Part shown: positions 32,760 to 43,644 of the stretch, piece by piece | How the letters are laid out: each line of letters starts with the position of its first letter | Numbering within the stretch: the stretch's first letter is position 1 | Origin: Isochrysis galbana | Lineage: Eukaryota > Haptophyta > Isochrysidales > Isochrysidaceae | DNA: 64,000 nt | Assembly (NCBI GenBank): GCA_018136815.1 | Contig: CM030937.1 | Coordinates: 5,756,526 to 5,820,525 of the forward strand | Reading direction: 5' to 3' | Position numbers and translations under genes: made by a program | The notes under the pieces: model-generated | Database searches by the model: none | The model's input: the letters and a program-made list of their open reading frames with translations, nothing else | What the model was told of the DNA's origin: nothing

Positions 32760-34611
32760 ATGAGCAATGAGCCGGTCGCGCCCGGGGCGTTCGAGGACGC
32801 AAAACCCGAAGGCGGACTGGCCTGGGCCCACGCCTTTGCGCTACATGCGCATGCGAGGGCTGCAGCAGGAGCAGCCAGGGTGGAGCATCGCGCGGCAGAG
32901 TTCACAAACGCAGCTGTGATACTCTACCGCGCGATCCTCTGTCTATCAACCTCAGGAGGAGTCAGCGCTCGCAGCGGCGAGGAACGTTCTTCCCCTGCGG
33001 AGAAGGCCTGCGCGCTACGCATCGAGCGAGCGTGCAAGGCCCATCTGCAGGCTCGGAGGCAAGCAGAGCGACGCATGGCGAGGTGGGTTGGCTCAGATGA
33101 GGCGCACCTTGCAGCGGCGAGGGAGGCACTGCAACTCGTGCTTCAGGCAGAGCGAAAGCCCTTTCATTTGGCTGGCGGCGATGGCGGCGGCAGCGGCGGC
33201 GGTTTTGGTGGTGGTGGTGGCGGCGGCGGCAGCGATCATCCGCCACAAGGCGATGAGACCAATGCATCCGATGATACGGCTCGGCTCCTCGCCTTTGCGG
33301 CAGGTCTCCACCCGCGGCTTGGCGCAGCTAGTGCCGTGCAGGCACTTACAGGCCTGGACACGCCATTGCGGTATATCGCCGCATACGTGCGATGCCAGTG
33401 CCCTCCCTCACCAGTAGGAGTATCGGAGCTCCGCAGGCTGCGGCGGCTAGTTTGGGAGCAACATTTAGAGCTACATCATCTACGAACAACAATAAATACG
33501 GCCAAGGTTGAGATGGCCGCGGCGCACCGCAGCGCAAAACAGGCGGAACGGCGCGCAAAGCACGAGGCTGAGGCGGCGCTCTCGCTGCGGCTAGAGAATG
33601 ATTGCAACCGCGCCGCCTTGACGGGCGAGCTCGCCCAAAGCGAGTCGGCTTTGGCGAGCGAGCAACAGCAAACAAGCCGCGCGCTTGCTTCATCAGAGGA
33701 GGTGTTGAAGGAGGCGAGGGCGGCCGCTCGAGCGGCCAAGGCGGAGGCGAAGGCAGCAAAGGCGGAGGCCAAGATGGCGGCCGTGGAGGCCGAGCATCGG
33801 CGGCGGCGTGCGGAGAACGAGGCGGCGGCGATCATCGGCTCGATCCGCGACGAGCACCGCCGCGACCGCCGAGATGACAAGCAGAGGTATCTCGAGATGG
33901 AGGAGGAGGCGCTGCAGCTGCACGGGCGTGTGGCGCAGCTGGAGGATCAGCTCGCCGCACTGCGTAGCTCGCGTATCGGCGGACTGAAGAGAGAGCTAGA
34001 GGAGAAGGATGCCCTGGTAAAAGATCTCCGGCGGCGACAAAGTACTCCGAATTCAAGTCCATGTCGAACGCGGATTTGAAAGACCAGCTCAAGATCCTCA
34101 AGCTGCTTCACGAGCGCGACGTCAAGCAGACGAATCTCGCCAATCGCAAGGCTTTTATCGTCCGCCTGCAGGCGCTCTTGTTCAGCGAGTTCGGCACCTC
34201 CGCCAACGACTTGGCAGATGGCGACGACGGCTACGAGGGACGAGGCGTACGCCGGCGTAAGGCAACGCGACGCAAGGGTATGGGCAAGCTAATCAAGTAC
34301 CTGCGCTATGAATGGTATGAAAAAGAGGAGTTCGAGATCGACTGCCTCCTCGACGAGATGGTGGCCGACGGCGGTGAGGTGCCTGGGCGGAGAAATGTCC
34401 CCGCAGGAACCAAACTTTATCTTGTTTTGTGGAAAGGCTTCCCGCCGGACATTGCAACATGGGAGGTGAGCCGCATCCGCCACTGAGCCTCTCCCAGCCC
34501 GTGCACAAGCTCCCCACTCTATATTTGTGCGCGCTACGTCTTCAGGAAGCCAATAATCTGCCGACCGATGCCCGCTTGGGCTGTTCTCGCCGAGTCGGTT
34601 TCGTACGCGAA
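32760..34611 (+). CDS. coiled-coil protein with SAP-like segment and C-terminal chromodomain
   Basis: From ATG 32760 (MSNEPVAPGAFED). An MIT-like helical N-terminus (WAHAFALHAHARAAAGAARV) is followed by a poly-Gly hinge, then a long Ala/Glu/Arg coiled coil (33480-34010). The frame then changes: either a ~41-bp intron (34017-34057, GTAAAA...AAG, phase 0) or a single-base indel. Next is a SAP-like stretch (NADLKDQLKILKLL ... FIVRLQALLFSEFGT) and a chromodomain (FEIDCLLDEM ... YLVLWKGFPPDIATWE). Splicing GAG|GTGAGC at 34466 to the acceptor before 34546 gives ATWE|EANNL, restoring the normal chromodomain end. After EANN the exon enters a LINE copy, and the frame stops at 34611 with LINE-derived residues. 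Chromodomains bind methylated lysine on histone tails. The protein probably acts in chromatin, but the family is unrecognised. Confidence 0.65.
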
Positions 34612-35765
34612 TAATAGAGCTTTACACAGAACGGTGTATCTTTCTATTACTATTATCAGTATTGATTCTTCCGAGAAGTCTATGTTGTCATAATGTATTC
34701 TATAGAAGTCCGTTATGATATACCTCCACGCTATCATATATAGAGTGTACAGCGCTTTCGGGGCGTCGCCCTTCGGGTATATGAAAAGGTTGTCTATGAT
34801 GGTGTCTTCCCTGCTCCTTTCATTCAGCTTTGGGTGTGAATCTCGCGATTTTATTCAGCGCGTCAAGTATTCTGGTTATCCCTGTGCATTCACCTAGGTG
34901 CGTCGAGGATTCGTTCGCCGCTCTGCATATGCGGCACGTGCTTGCTCTATCGGGGAATCGATTGTATGTGCCCACTCGTCTATGTGTTATGTGTTTGAAG
35001 TGTAAGTGTGTGTCACGCGCCGTCGCCATAGGGGATGTGTATAGCTTTGCTAGATGCGCCCATGTGTTTGCTGGTATTTGGAGTTTCTCCTCCCATTTGG
35101 TTGGCCGCGCGAGGCGTTTGCGCTTGCGGCTTGCCTTCTGGAGGGCTGCGGTAAGATGTGCTACTCCCGTGCCGTCGAGTGGCGTCTTGCCGTCTAGAGT
35201 GTTTTCGTCGGCTAGTGGGTACTCAAGTCTCTTGTTGGATTTGTATCCTTCTTTCTCCCCATCGCGCTGGCGGGGATAGGTCGAGGTTCGATGGGGCGTT
35301 AGTTCTCTTTCCGATAATCGGCGTGCCAATGTACGAGAGTTCCGCCTCGTACCATGTGCCTTTGTTTTTTATGTAGTATTCGCCATCTTGTGTTATGTGC
35401 AGTTCTGGGGGCGGTTCCGTCGGGTCTATTTGTTCTCTAGCGTCCCGTCCAGGTGGTGTATCCCCCCTCGTCTTTGTATTCTCTAGTGACGACATTGTCG
35501 ATTTTGCATGACTTACTAGCGTGTCCCATGATGCTAAAAATTTGTCCCTTGGGATATATTCTCCCTTAAATTGTATATAAGTGTCGTTGCTTCTTAGGTA
35601 TTGCGCGCATTCTTCCACGCTGCTGTAAGGCGTAGTCGCCTCGAAGTCTTTGAACACGTTATGGATGGCGTTGCATTCAAGTTTGTTCCATAGTTTTGCC
35701 CATGAGGGGTTGAGTTTGGGTCCCGGATGGGTCAGGCTGCCCCACATGGGTTGGGAGAGTAAGGG
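34558..35765 (-). mobile_element. LINE ORF2 fragment, copy 2, truncated at both ends
   Basis: Homologous to 22791-24206 on the minus strand. It has the zf-RVT knuckle (STCRICRAANESSTHLGEC) and YIITDFYRIHYDN. Frameshifts near 35270 and 34790 break it. Homology stops at GIGRQ (34558); the C-terminal ~50 residues present in copy 1 are missing, and the adjoining bases read as a chromodomain exon on the plus strand. The 5' RT part is also absent. Confidence 0.78.
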
Positions 35766-35804
35766 TGTGAATAGGTTTGGTTTGGAGCTATTATATTTGA
35801 ACCT

Positions 35805-35937
35805 AATAGTGCCCTTCGGCTATCTAGATGGATATAGATAGTGCCCTTCGGCTATCTAGATAGATAAAGATAGTTGCCCTTCGCAACCTATTATCAGCAT
35901 TATCAGTATTATCAGTATTATCTAGATAGTTGGTTGT
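35805..35937. repeat. CTATCTAGATAG palindrome array, left
   Basis: Repeated GTGCCCTTCGGCTATCTAGA-type units each contain the palindrome CTATCTAGATAG or a one-base variant, followed by three ATTATCAG(T/C) units. A matching array lies at 36529-36632. The two arrays bracket a hAT transposase remnant. Confidence 0.7.
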
Positions 35938-35954
35938 ATGTATGGTTGTACGTA

Positions 35955-36080
35955 GCCGTTAGAGTTATTTTGTACTGCCGTATCACTTAAGTGCTGCGGC
36001 CCACATGACCTCTGCCCTTGGCGCGGCAGGCGCTTGGCTTGTTCGGTGTGTGTGGCTAGGCGTGTGCTAGCTTGCAATGA
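35955..36080 (-). repeat. dispersed repeat R1, copy C (diverged, inverted)
   Basis: Read on the minus strand it follows R1 (17832-17996): GTGGCTAG-type central sequence, the CGCGCCAAGG region, then CCGCAGCACTTAAG and ATAACTCTAACGG in place of ATAACTCTGACGC. It lies between the left palindrome array and the hAT remnant, which raises the possibility that R1 derives from that transposon. Confidence 0.5.
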
Positions 36081-36158
36081 ACTCAAGAATGACACTGTGG
36101 ATTTTAACGGTAGCCCAATCTATCTATATCTATAGCGCCCGGCTGAAGAAAAAAAGAG

Positions 36159-36395
36159 GTGGAGAGGTGGAGGGCGAAAGCACCTGGCGCGCCGGAAGTC
36201 CTGCCAAACTTGGCTAAGATGGCTAGGCAATACCTCGGACGTCCAGCCTCGTCTGCGGGCGTCGAGCGCGCCTTCTCGAAAGTTGGGCCGCTGCTCCACG
36301 ACGATATGGCAAGGCAGGTCAATCAGATGACAGCCTCGAGCACGCTTTGCTTGCGGGGAAGAATTGTGAGTGAATGTGAGTATGTGAGTTGGTGA
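36159..36395 (+). pseudogene. hAT transposase C-terminal dimerisation-domain remnant
   Basis: Translation gives ARQYLGRPASSAGVERAFSK, followed by VGPLLHDDMARQVNQMT and LCLRGRI. This is the hATC block (a short hydrophobic patch, then 'P.SS..ER.FS.AG..... R..L.....E.L..l'). Only ~75 residues remain; no DDE core is seen upstream. Flanked on both sides by CTATCTAGATAG arrays. Confident as a domain; the gene is broken. Confidence 0.75.
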
Positions 36396-36528
36396 GTGGT
36401 TGTTGGTTGTCCGTTCGCGCGTTCGCGCGCGCAGCGCGCTATAATTTTGCGGCGTCAGCGCAGTGCGTAGCCTGTCGTTGCGGCTTGGAAGGGCCTATTA
36501 ATTAATACCGTATTAGTAGGTTTCGCGC

Positions 36529-36632
36529 TTGCAACTATCTAGATAGATACAGATAGTGGCTCAGGGCTATCTAGATAGATACAGATAGTGCCTTTTGAGG
36601 GGTAGATAGCCTAATATCTAGATAGTTGTCTA
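36529..36632. repeat. CTATCTAGATAG palindrome array, right
   Basis: Three CTATCTAGATAG-type palindromes are separated by GATACAGATAGTG units, ending AATATCTAGATAGTTG. Companion to 35805-35937. Confidence 0.7.
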
Positions 36633-36993
36633 ACATGTTCACAGCCTTATGGGAGAGTAGCCCTTCTCTACTCATTTTTAGGGGTGTGAGTTCTAGTTCG
36701 CGGATGTTGTTCAGCGCCTGCTTCCAGAACGCCGGAAGTTTGCTCGAGCCTGTTATGCCGTCGGTCAGTTTGCTCGTTGGGATCGACGATAGGACTGCCG
36801 TTCTTCCAAGATTTGAGCGGCTGAACCAAGCGTCCAGCACTTGTTTCCATTGCGCTTGACGCGCATCTAGGTAGTTCAGCACCCATTTTGCTGGTAGCGC
36901 CTTAACGTCCCAGGACGCAAGACGCGCCGTGAGTGCCCAACTTCGTCCCGCGACCGGGGGCGCCACGAGGCCGTTCGAGTCACCGCTCACCAA
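36571..36993 (-). pseudogene. LINE reverse-transcriptase fragment (thumb/connector region)
   Basis: The minus-strand frame has SWALTARLASWDVKALPAKW, VLNYLDARQAQWKQVLDAWF and KLPAFWKQALNNIRELELTP. This is the pattern between the polymerase and zinc-binding regions of LINE ORF2 proteins ('K..WV.r.l....W...l'). The frame opens inside a satellite-like monomer. The true RT core is absent. Assignment is from pattern only. Confidence 0.5.
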
Positions 36994-37100
36994 ATGGATG
37001 CCGCTACGACGCTACGAGCACCAAAGTGCGGTATGCCGCCCTCACAGCCACGCCAATCGCGCCCGCCGCCCCCGCGCACTGCGTCGAAATCGGCCATCTT
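36925..37100 (-). repeat. isolated diverged monomer of the ~204-bp satellite
   Basis: Segments GTGCCCAACTT, TATGCCGCCCTCACAGCCAC, GCCAATCGC and GCGCACTGCGTCGAAATCGG follow the reverse complement of the array at 51995-53510 in order. The same family is at 59255-59560. It sits exactly at the 3' end of the transposon-like frame 37099-37978. Confidence 0.65.
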
Positions 37101-37978
37101 ATGGCCCCGGCGAGTACTCCATGGACTCATCGTCATCGCTCACATCCGACTCGTCAAACTCCTCGGGGTCAGGGAGGACGGCGCCTTGATACTCGGCGAT
37201 GGCTGTGACCGGCAGGCCATCTGCATCCTGATAAAACAAAGGGATCGTGCGAGCAGCGCCCCAGCAGCGGTCGCGATGCGCATGGTCATAGGCCCACATG
37301 ACCGTGCGATCTCTTTTGCAGGCGACCGCGCCCACACGCGTGTCGTGGCGAGACACACCTTCGCGCTGTGCGCGTCGCTTGACTGCCGCAAAGAGAGTCT
37401 CGACGCCAGTACTCGTCGTGGGACAGCCGTCCAAGAGCTTCCGCATCGCTAGCGTCACCTTTTCGGCCGAGAACTTGCCGCCAAACACGAACTCAGCGGC
37501 GTGGTTCTCCAACGCAGGGATCTATCGCGGTGAAGGCGGCCGTAAGCATCTCGCAAACCAACCGTCGAGACTCCGGATCGGCGGCGAGCGACGACCGGAT
37601 TCTCTGCATGTCTATGGCCGCCCGACCGCCTCGAGTCTTCATTGACGGCGCCGAGCGCGGGAGCACGCGCTGGCCCTTGGCCTCGAGGAAAGTGTCGAGG
37701 CGCATCGTTCCCTCAATCACCGCGGACGGATCGGTGGCCGCCTCTCGGAGCCATCGAAGCGACTCGGGCCAGACGATGGGCAGCACGTCGAGGATGTGCT
37801 TGTCATCCCCCGGCTTCACGGCAGTGAGAGTAGGCCACACCCAGGCGTCAGAGATAATGGCAAGAGCGCTGGTCCTCTTTTGACGGAACGCGACTTTTGG
37901 GCGCACCCCGGAAGTGTTGCACCACACACGGCAGGTGGGGCAAAAGTTAGTGAAGACTAGCTCTACAGGCTTGGCCAT
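37099..37978 (-). pseudogene. transposase-like two-frame coding remnant
   Basis: Two minus-strand frames, 37493-37978 and 37099-37512, overlap with a one-base offset, so the gene has a frameshift or a tiny intron. The first begins MAKPVELVFTNFCPTCRVWC (possible zinc motif). Near 37500 it passes into PALENHAAEFVFGGKFS, and then GCPTTSTGVETLFAAVKRRA. A lone Glu in the 'VE.LF...KR' context followed by a basic helix resembles the last catalytic part of RNase-H-fold transposases. The family is not identified. The acidic tail ends in a satellite monomer. Confidence 0.4.
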
Positions 37979-37999
37979 GGGGAGAGCTAAGCATGTATG

Positions 38000-39412
38000 G
38001 GAGACAAAGATGAATTGGTTTAGTTGGTGGGAAGCCCAGATGTTTCAACCGCTAAGCTATCCTTGAGGCACAAAGGCCAGAGAGCAGAGAGAGTCCTACG
38101 AGAATGCATGGAAATCGTAGGACGCGGTCCTACAATGTAGGACGGAACCGGGTGACCGAGAAAGACATTAAAAACAACTGTTTTGGGGAATGAAAAAAAA
38201 CCGTAAAAACAGTGCAAAAACAAAAAACAAAAACAGTGGGGCCAAATGCCAAATGTAATATATATATATATATAACATACCGCAAGGGGGCCTCCCCCCC
38301 CCCCGCGCGGAACGCCTCCGCCTCCGCTCCTCTGCGTCCTACGCATACGACGTAGGCCGCCGCGCCGCCGCCGCCGCCCCCTCCCCTCCCCTCGGCCGAT
38401 GGCGAGCCGCTATCGGTGTTCAACCCCAAGCCCACGCACGCGTCGCGAGCGATCCGCGCGCGTAGTGGCCCCCGTGCACGCCGCGCTCGCGCGCGCCGCG
38501 CACGGGCGTCCCCCAGCCCCAGCCTCGCCCTCAAAAAGCAGTGGCAAATACGGAGGGCGTTTGAAAAACAGTGAAAAACACTGTTTTGGCCTCCGAAAAA
38601 AACCACAAGGTTCTGTAGGACGGGCTGGAAATGTTTTGTATAGACTATGTGTAGATTCTTTTTTGGAAATTCTTGGCAGGACGCTGGGAGGAGGTGGGGG
38701 GGGGGGGGCCTAGATGGGGGGCCTAGATGGGGGGGCCTGCAAATACAGCCAAATACATATGTATTTGGCCTCTGGCCAAATACAAATACGTATTTCCCAT
38801 CGGGGGGGGGGGGGGGGGGGCTCGCGGGGGGGGGGGGGGGCGGGGGGGGGCTGAGTTTGGTGGCGGTCCCCGGTCGGTCTCCCATCCCCACGCGCGTCCT
38901 TCCGCGAGGATTCTCTCTTCCCATGGGTCTATCTATTGATTCCTCGAGAAGGTTGGCTAGATCCAGATCGATCCCCTTGGGGAGGGGGGGGGTTGCGAGA
39001 GAGGGAGGATTCCGCTCGCTCCCCCCCGCGCGGGTGGAAGGTGCCCTCACTCTCTGCTCTCTCTCTCTCTCTCTCCCCCTCCCCCTCATCCACGCACACA
39101 CACACACCTCTCTCTCTCTCTCATCTCTTCTTTCTCTCGGCCTCCGGTCTCTCTGTCTCTCGGTGCTTTTCTCTCTCCCTCTCAATACCACCCACCCCTT
39201 CTCTCCCTGTGCTCATCAGCAAACTGGTGGAGCAGCCGGGCCAAAACATACATATCCAGGATCTAAAAGAAGTACTCCCACGGAGAGCAGTGAAAGAGAG
39301 GGGGGGGGCGCGAGTCGTGGGAGGAATCGTAGAGCGAGAGCGAGAGAGAGAGGGAGAGGAAGAGAGAGAGAGGAAGAGAGAGAGAGAGAGAGAGAGGAAG
39401 AGAGAGAGAGGA

Positions 39413-39503
<91 letters not shown>

Positions 39504-39504
39504 C

Positions 39505-39536
<32 letters not shown>

Positions 39537-39577
39537 GCGCCGGCAACCTCAGCCAGCTCTCTTGCTCTCACTCAGCA
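38000..39577. other. intergenic with inverted repeats, G-runs and GA microsatellite
   Basis: 38095-38150 has repeated GTAGGAC in both orientations. 38155-38215 and 38560-38615 share CTGTTTTGG and GAAAAAAAACC blocks. A perfect 22-bp palindrome centred on CATATG lies at 38749-38770. 38795-38860 is G-rich, 39060-39130 CT-rich and 39340-39535 a nearly pure GA microsatellite. Long frames across it on both strands (poly-RE, poly-SL) are artefacts. It forms the leader of the gene at 39578. Confidence 0.6.
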
Positions 39578-41800
39578 ATGGACCGCTCCAGTGCGGCGCA
39601 GTGGTACCGGCCGCTCAGAGCACACGCTCTCACCGCGCTGGTGATCACTGGACTGCCCTCCGCCGCTCTGCTCAGCTTCTCCTTTGCACAGATCTCTCAG
39701 CCTTTCTCATCAGCCGATGCGATGCTGCACAGCGTGCTGCAGCTCTCTCTGGCGGCCCTCGCATGCGCGTGGATCCTCTACCCTGCAGCGAAGCTTCACC
39801 TCGCTCGCACCTCGCCCGAACCATCGCTCGATGTGCTGCGCACCGCCACGCTCGCGGCTGCAGGCGGAGCGCTCGTTTGCGCGCTCGCCCTCGCCGCCTC
39901 CACTCCCGTGCTCGTCCTTGGTGCCTTTTCGTCGTGCTGCACCCTCCTCCTGATGCTAATTTGGAAGTGGGACTTCCTACTTGTGATGTACTCATCCGGC
40001 ATGTCGGCCTTGCTGCCCACCGGGGTCAATGTGCTCCTCTCGACGCCGCCAGCAGAGTGGCTGAAGGTGCGGGCACCTACAGCCTTCTGGGCGAAATCAA
40101 GCAGTAAGTTGCACGCGAGCTAGGGCGCCGAAATTCCACTCCCATCCCCTTGATTACCCACGCAGAACCCAATGCCCAAAAGGCACCTTCTGGCCTCATC
40201 CATGGAAGTCGCCGACCTCGCTCGCCGGCTGGCGCCGCTCCTGCTTCTACCACGTGAGTATCAGAGCGCCGCCCTCGACGTTCTCCCAGCTGAAACCAGG
40301 TGGCTGGTTGAGCGCACGCCAAAAGAGTCGCTTCCACCGCAGCTTAGCAAGCTCCTTCTCCCGTGGGGCGAAGAGCTGCTCGATACGCCACCCGCACCGG
40401 CCGAGGAAACCACTCCATCGGTGTCGGCGACCGAGGCGGCGGTCTCTGCCCATGCCAGCCAGCGGCTTGCGCCGGAGTTGCTCCTTGTGAGCGCTGCCTT
40501 TTCCCTTGCGCTCAAACGCATTCGTCCCGCCCTCGCTTCTTCATACGCCTCGGTCGCCGCCGCCGCAAGCTCTTCCATCGTTCGCGCCTTGAGCGTGTTC
40601 ACAGCCCCAGTGCGCCTGTCTGTTGCGAGCTGGGGCGTAGCAAAATCGTCGACGAAGACATTGTTTGCGACGACTGCGAAGGGAGTGAGTGAGCTGCTCC
40701 TACGTCTTGCAGCTTGGTTCGCCACCCGCACCCCTGCACAGGCAGACGATCCTCGCAGCCACACTTCTCACGGAGTCGATGACACGGCTGCCTCGGAAGC
40801 CGGCTTCCTACACAGTCTGGCAGCCAAGGCGTGGGCTATTGTCTGCGATGCATGGGAGGACCCGAAGGCCCAGATCACAGCATTGACGGACTGGGCGAGT
40901 CATCTGGCCGTCGTTGCTCCCTCGACGGTCCACACTTCTTTGAAGCAGCTGCAGCTTGGCGTGGCGAGTAAAGTGGACCGCGCCAAGGTCGGGATGCACC
41001 AAGCATGGAATGCTGCGATAACCTTACCACACGACGTGCTCGCGCGGGCATGGCGTCAGGTAGGCAAAACAACCCCGTCTCTTTTCTCCTCAATGAGCGC
41101 GGCGCTGTTTCGCGCCGGCGAAGCTGCTGTGAGCACCCGCGCCACTGTGATCCATCGCTCTGCAACGGTGAGGGCCACGGCGAAAACGGCGGCTGCCAAC
41201 TGTGTGTGCGCCGCCAAAGAGTGGGCGTGTGCGCCACTCATGCTCTCTCGCCGCTTGTTGCTAGTGGCGTCCTTGACACTCAATTCAGCGCATACACGAC
41301 TCAGATCGATCTGCTCTGAAGCTCGGTCGCGATATGCCGCCACTACAGCCGCGGTCTCCGCTGCTCCCTCCGCCGTCACATCGGTCGTGATAGGCGTACC
41401 CGTCGCAGCTGTGGCTTGGGGCAAGCGAGTCACGCGCCATTCCAATGAGCGCTTTACCTCGGCCTTCTCGGGCAGCACCAGCGGCGATCCGCCCCCAACT
41501 CCAAGGTGGGTCCAGGCCCGCGGAGCTCTGAATCGCAGCGCCAACAGCAACTTGCCAACTGAAGAGCCATCGCCCGGCCGACGTGGAGCTCGAGGAGAAC
41601 CGTCTCCAACGGCAAGCGCTCCATCGGTCCCTTCTATGGGCGACCTCTGGGCATCATCGCCGCCATCACAACGCGGATCGGCCTCCTCGGAAGTGGGCGC
41701 GTCCATCCCCCGGCGCTTGAGCGCGGCTCTGGGAGCATATCCGAAAAACTTGCCAGGTGGGCAATTAGTACGTGAGGCGATGGCCCGCTTCGCCGCTTGA
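39578..41800 (+). CDS. multi-pass membrane protein with long amphipathic helical tail, unknown function
   Basis: From ATG 39578 (MDRSSAAQWYRPLRAHALTA). Exon 1 encodes three to four hydrophobic helices, including LSLAALACAWILYPAA and TPVLVLGAFSSCC ... LLLMLIW. Two structures are possible. In one, exon 1 stops at 40123 (181 residues). In the preferred one, AAG|GTGCGG at 40067 is spliced to the acceptor ending 40165, which enters the 40166-41800 frame in phase (TPPAEWLK|NPMPKRHLLASS) and gives 707 residues. The stronger-looking GTAAGT donor at 40104 would break the frame. The tail is Ala/Ser/Thr-rich with repeated helices (AAAASSSIVRALSVFTAP, SKVDRAKVGMHQAWNAA) reminiscent of lipid-droplet-coating or LEA-like helices. 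It ends with a basic, Ser/Pro-rich stretch. No family was recognised. The leader is a CT/GA tract. Confidence 0.55.
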
Positions 41801-43532
41801 GTTTACGGGCTAGCTTATCGAGCGTCTTACCAACATGTGCTTTTCTCCTCACATGCCAGTGGGACAGCGGTGAGCGAAGCGCGACTCTTGCCCGATTGGG
41901 TTCCTCATGCTTGCTGCACCCTTTTAGAGCTCCGAAGACGTGCATGACCTACTTCATGTGGTCGACGTGACGGCTCTGTGCGATGTCCTGGGGTTGTGGC
42001 TTCTCATCTGCATTTTGAGCCTGGCACTTTCAGGCGTGTCGGGCGGACAGGCAACTCCATGGACGATGTATCACTTTGGTGGGTTCTGGGCCGCCGCCGA
42101 GACCATGTTAGCAGAGCCTCCCTTCTCTGACCGCGAGGCGTGCGAACGTGCGCTATGTTTGGGTGTTGTAACATTGAGCCCGCGCTCGACTCTTGGTGCT
42201 TGAGTGCTCTTAGTATGCTTGCTTGCTATTAGTTGGTCCAAATCCATATGCTGAGTGTTCTCGCATGTGGCAGTCGTTGCGGGAGCATTTTAGGACGTCC
42301 CGGCAATGCACGGCGCTCCATGCTGAGCGATACCGGATCCGCCGACTGATTGTACATGTGTATGTTGACACCTAAAGTGCCTCGCGATATTCGATATTCG
42401 CACAGCTCTATCTCGCAATGGGGGATGGCGAGATGGCGATGAGGATCTCGTCCCAAATCTGAGCAAACAATCGTGCAGAAAGGTTCAAGTCGTATTCTCC
42501 CCGGAATATCTCCCTACGGTATTCCCTCCGGTATTTTCGGCCTTTGCGGCGCCCTTTGCCTTTGTTGGGGTGGTGGCGCGACTGAACGCGCTTTTCGCAG
42601 ACCACACCGTGTGCGTAAACCTGGACGCGATGTGGCAGAAGCTAACCACCGGTCGAGGCCGCCAATTTATGGTATGTGCGGAAACTTTTTATGTTAGATG
42701 TTGGTGTGTTATTCAATGTCCATAGGGATGTGCATAGTGACGGAATACACGACGCGCTACCGTGTCTGTTGTGCTCCGATGTGCGTGTGGAGAAAGAGTG
42801 ATATGAGTTTGTGTGTCCGCTTTGTGTTCTCGTACACAACATCATCGTAAAGTTACACAACTATATTCAAAACGATTTGGCACTCATCCAAGAAGAGGGA
42901 AGTGCGGCGGTCAGCGGATCAGGAGCAAAACACAAAACAAATAACTTTCGAAATTTGGCATGTGGTCCTCTTTCGCCGACGGATCGCGACCTATAAACGG
43001 AGTGGGGAGTGCCGAGGGGGTAGCCAGAGCGGCGGCGCACCGACGTCGATGGCTAGAAGCCACCAAGCAGCCCCTTTTGGCCCCAACTCTGCCCCGCTAT
43101 TGATGGCTCACGCCCTCAGAACTTGAGCTTTGACTTCATGTTGGGACATTGAGACTTCAACCTCAGCTTCGGCTGCGCATGGGCGGAGCCAGCGGTACCC
43201 CTCCCTAGGTCGCCGCGCGCGCATCCGTTAGCCCAGAATCTTCTTTTTTATGTATCAAGCTGGGTGGGTTCGCCTCGCAAGGGGGACGGGGAACTCTGCG
43301 CGTAGGCACGAGTAATGAGTATGATCCTCTGCCTTAGCCAACGTCAAGAGCCTCTACTACAGTGATAGGTGTGGGTGGTATGGTGGTTGTGCATACGGGG
43401 CCACACAGCATGATATCCGGCTCGACGGGACGCTGCCGTCGAGCCGCATACGAGCTGAGCTGCTGGTGGGCCGCACGATCGCCGGGGCACGCAGTGGAGA
43501 GCCACGCGCAATATGCGCGGCTCCCCGGGTTG
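41801..43532. other. intergenic, no gene seen
   Basis: Short frames only. A TTAGCCCAGAATCTTC motif at 43208 matches, inverted, the LINE-flanking repeat start (22484, 24207) and is also at 54086. 42900-43100 holds nothing recognisable. Confidence 0.5.
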
Positions 43533-43582
43533 CTCGCCCGCACGCCATGGTCATCTCGACCATTTGGGCGGTACGGGGTCAT
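43533..43582 (-). promoter_or_regulatory. candidate SECIS element (form 2) in the 3' UTR of the GPx gene
   Basis: On the minus strand, ATGA (43582-43579) begins and CGAG (43536-43533) ends a 50-nt fold, giving the non-Watson-Crick quartet AUGA/NGAN. Between them CCC, GUAC and GCC on the 5' side pair with GGC, GUGC and GGG on the 3' side, with single C bulges. An unpaired CAA follows, then a perfect 6-bp mini-stem AUGGUC/GACCAU with loop GAGAU. The A-rich bulge 13 nt after the quartet plus an extra stem is the form 2 SECIS layout. It starts 62 nt after the GPx stop codon. The helix below the quartet looks weak. Confidence 0.75.
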
Positions 43583-43644
43583 GATGCGCGATCCCATGCT
43601 CAATTGCACGGCGCACCTCCGCCGGCAGGCATTGGGCGGGCGGC

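Noticed and set aside
38647-40107. Frames rich in RERERE or SLSLSL through the GA microsatellite
   Set aside because: They translate a dinucleotide repeat; the membrane-protein frame starting at 39578 is independent of it.
40104-40109. GTAAGT at 40104 as the exon 1 donor of the membrane-protein gene
   Set aside because: It looks strong but leads to an early stop in exon 2; the GTGCGG donor at 40067 keeps the long frame. Kept as an alternative in the annotation.
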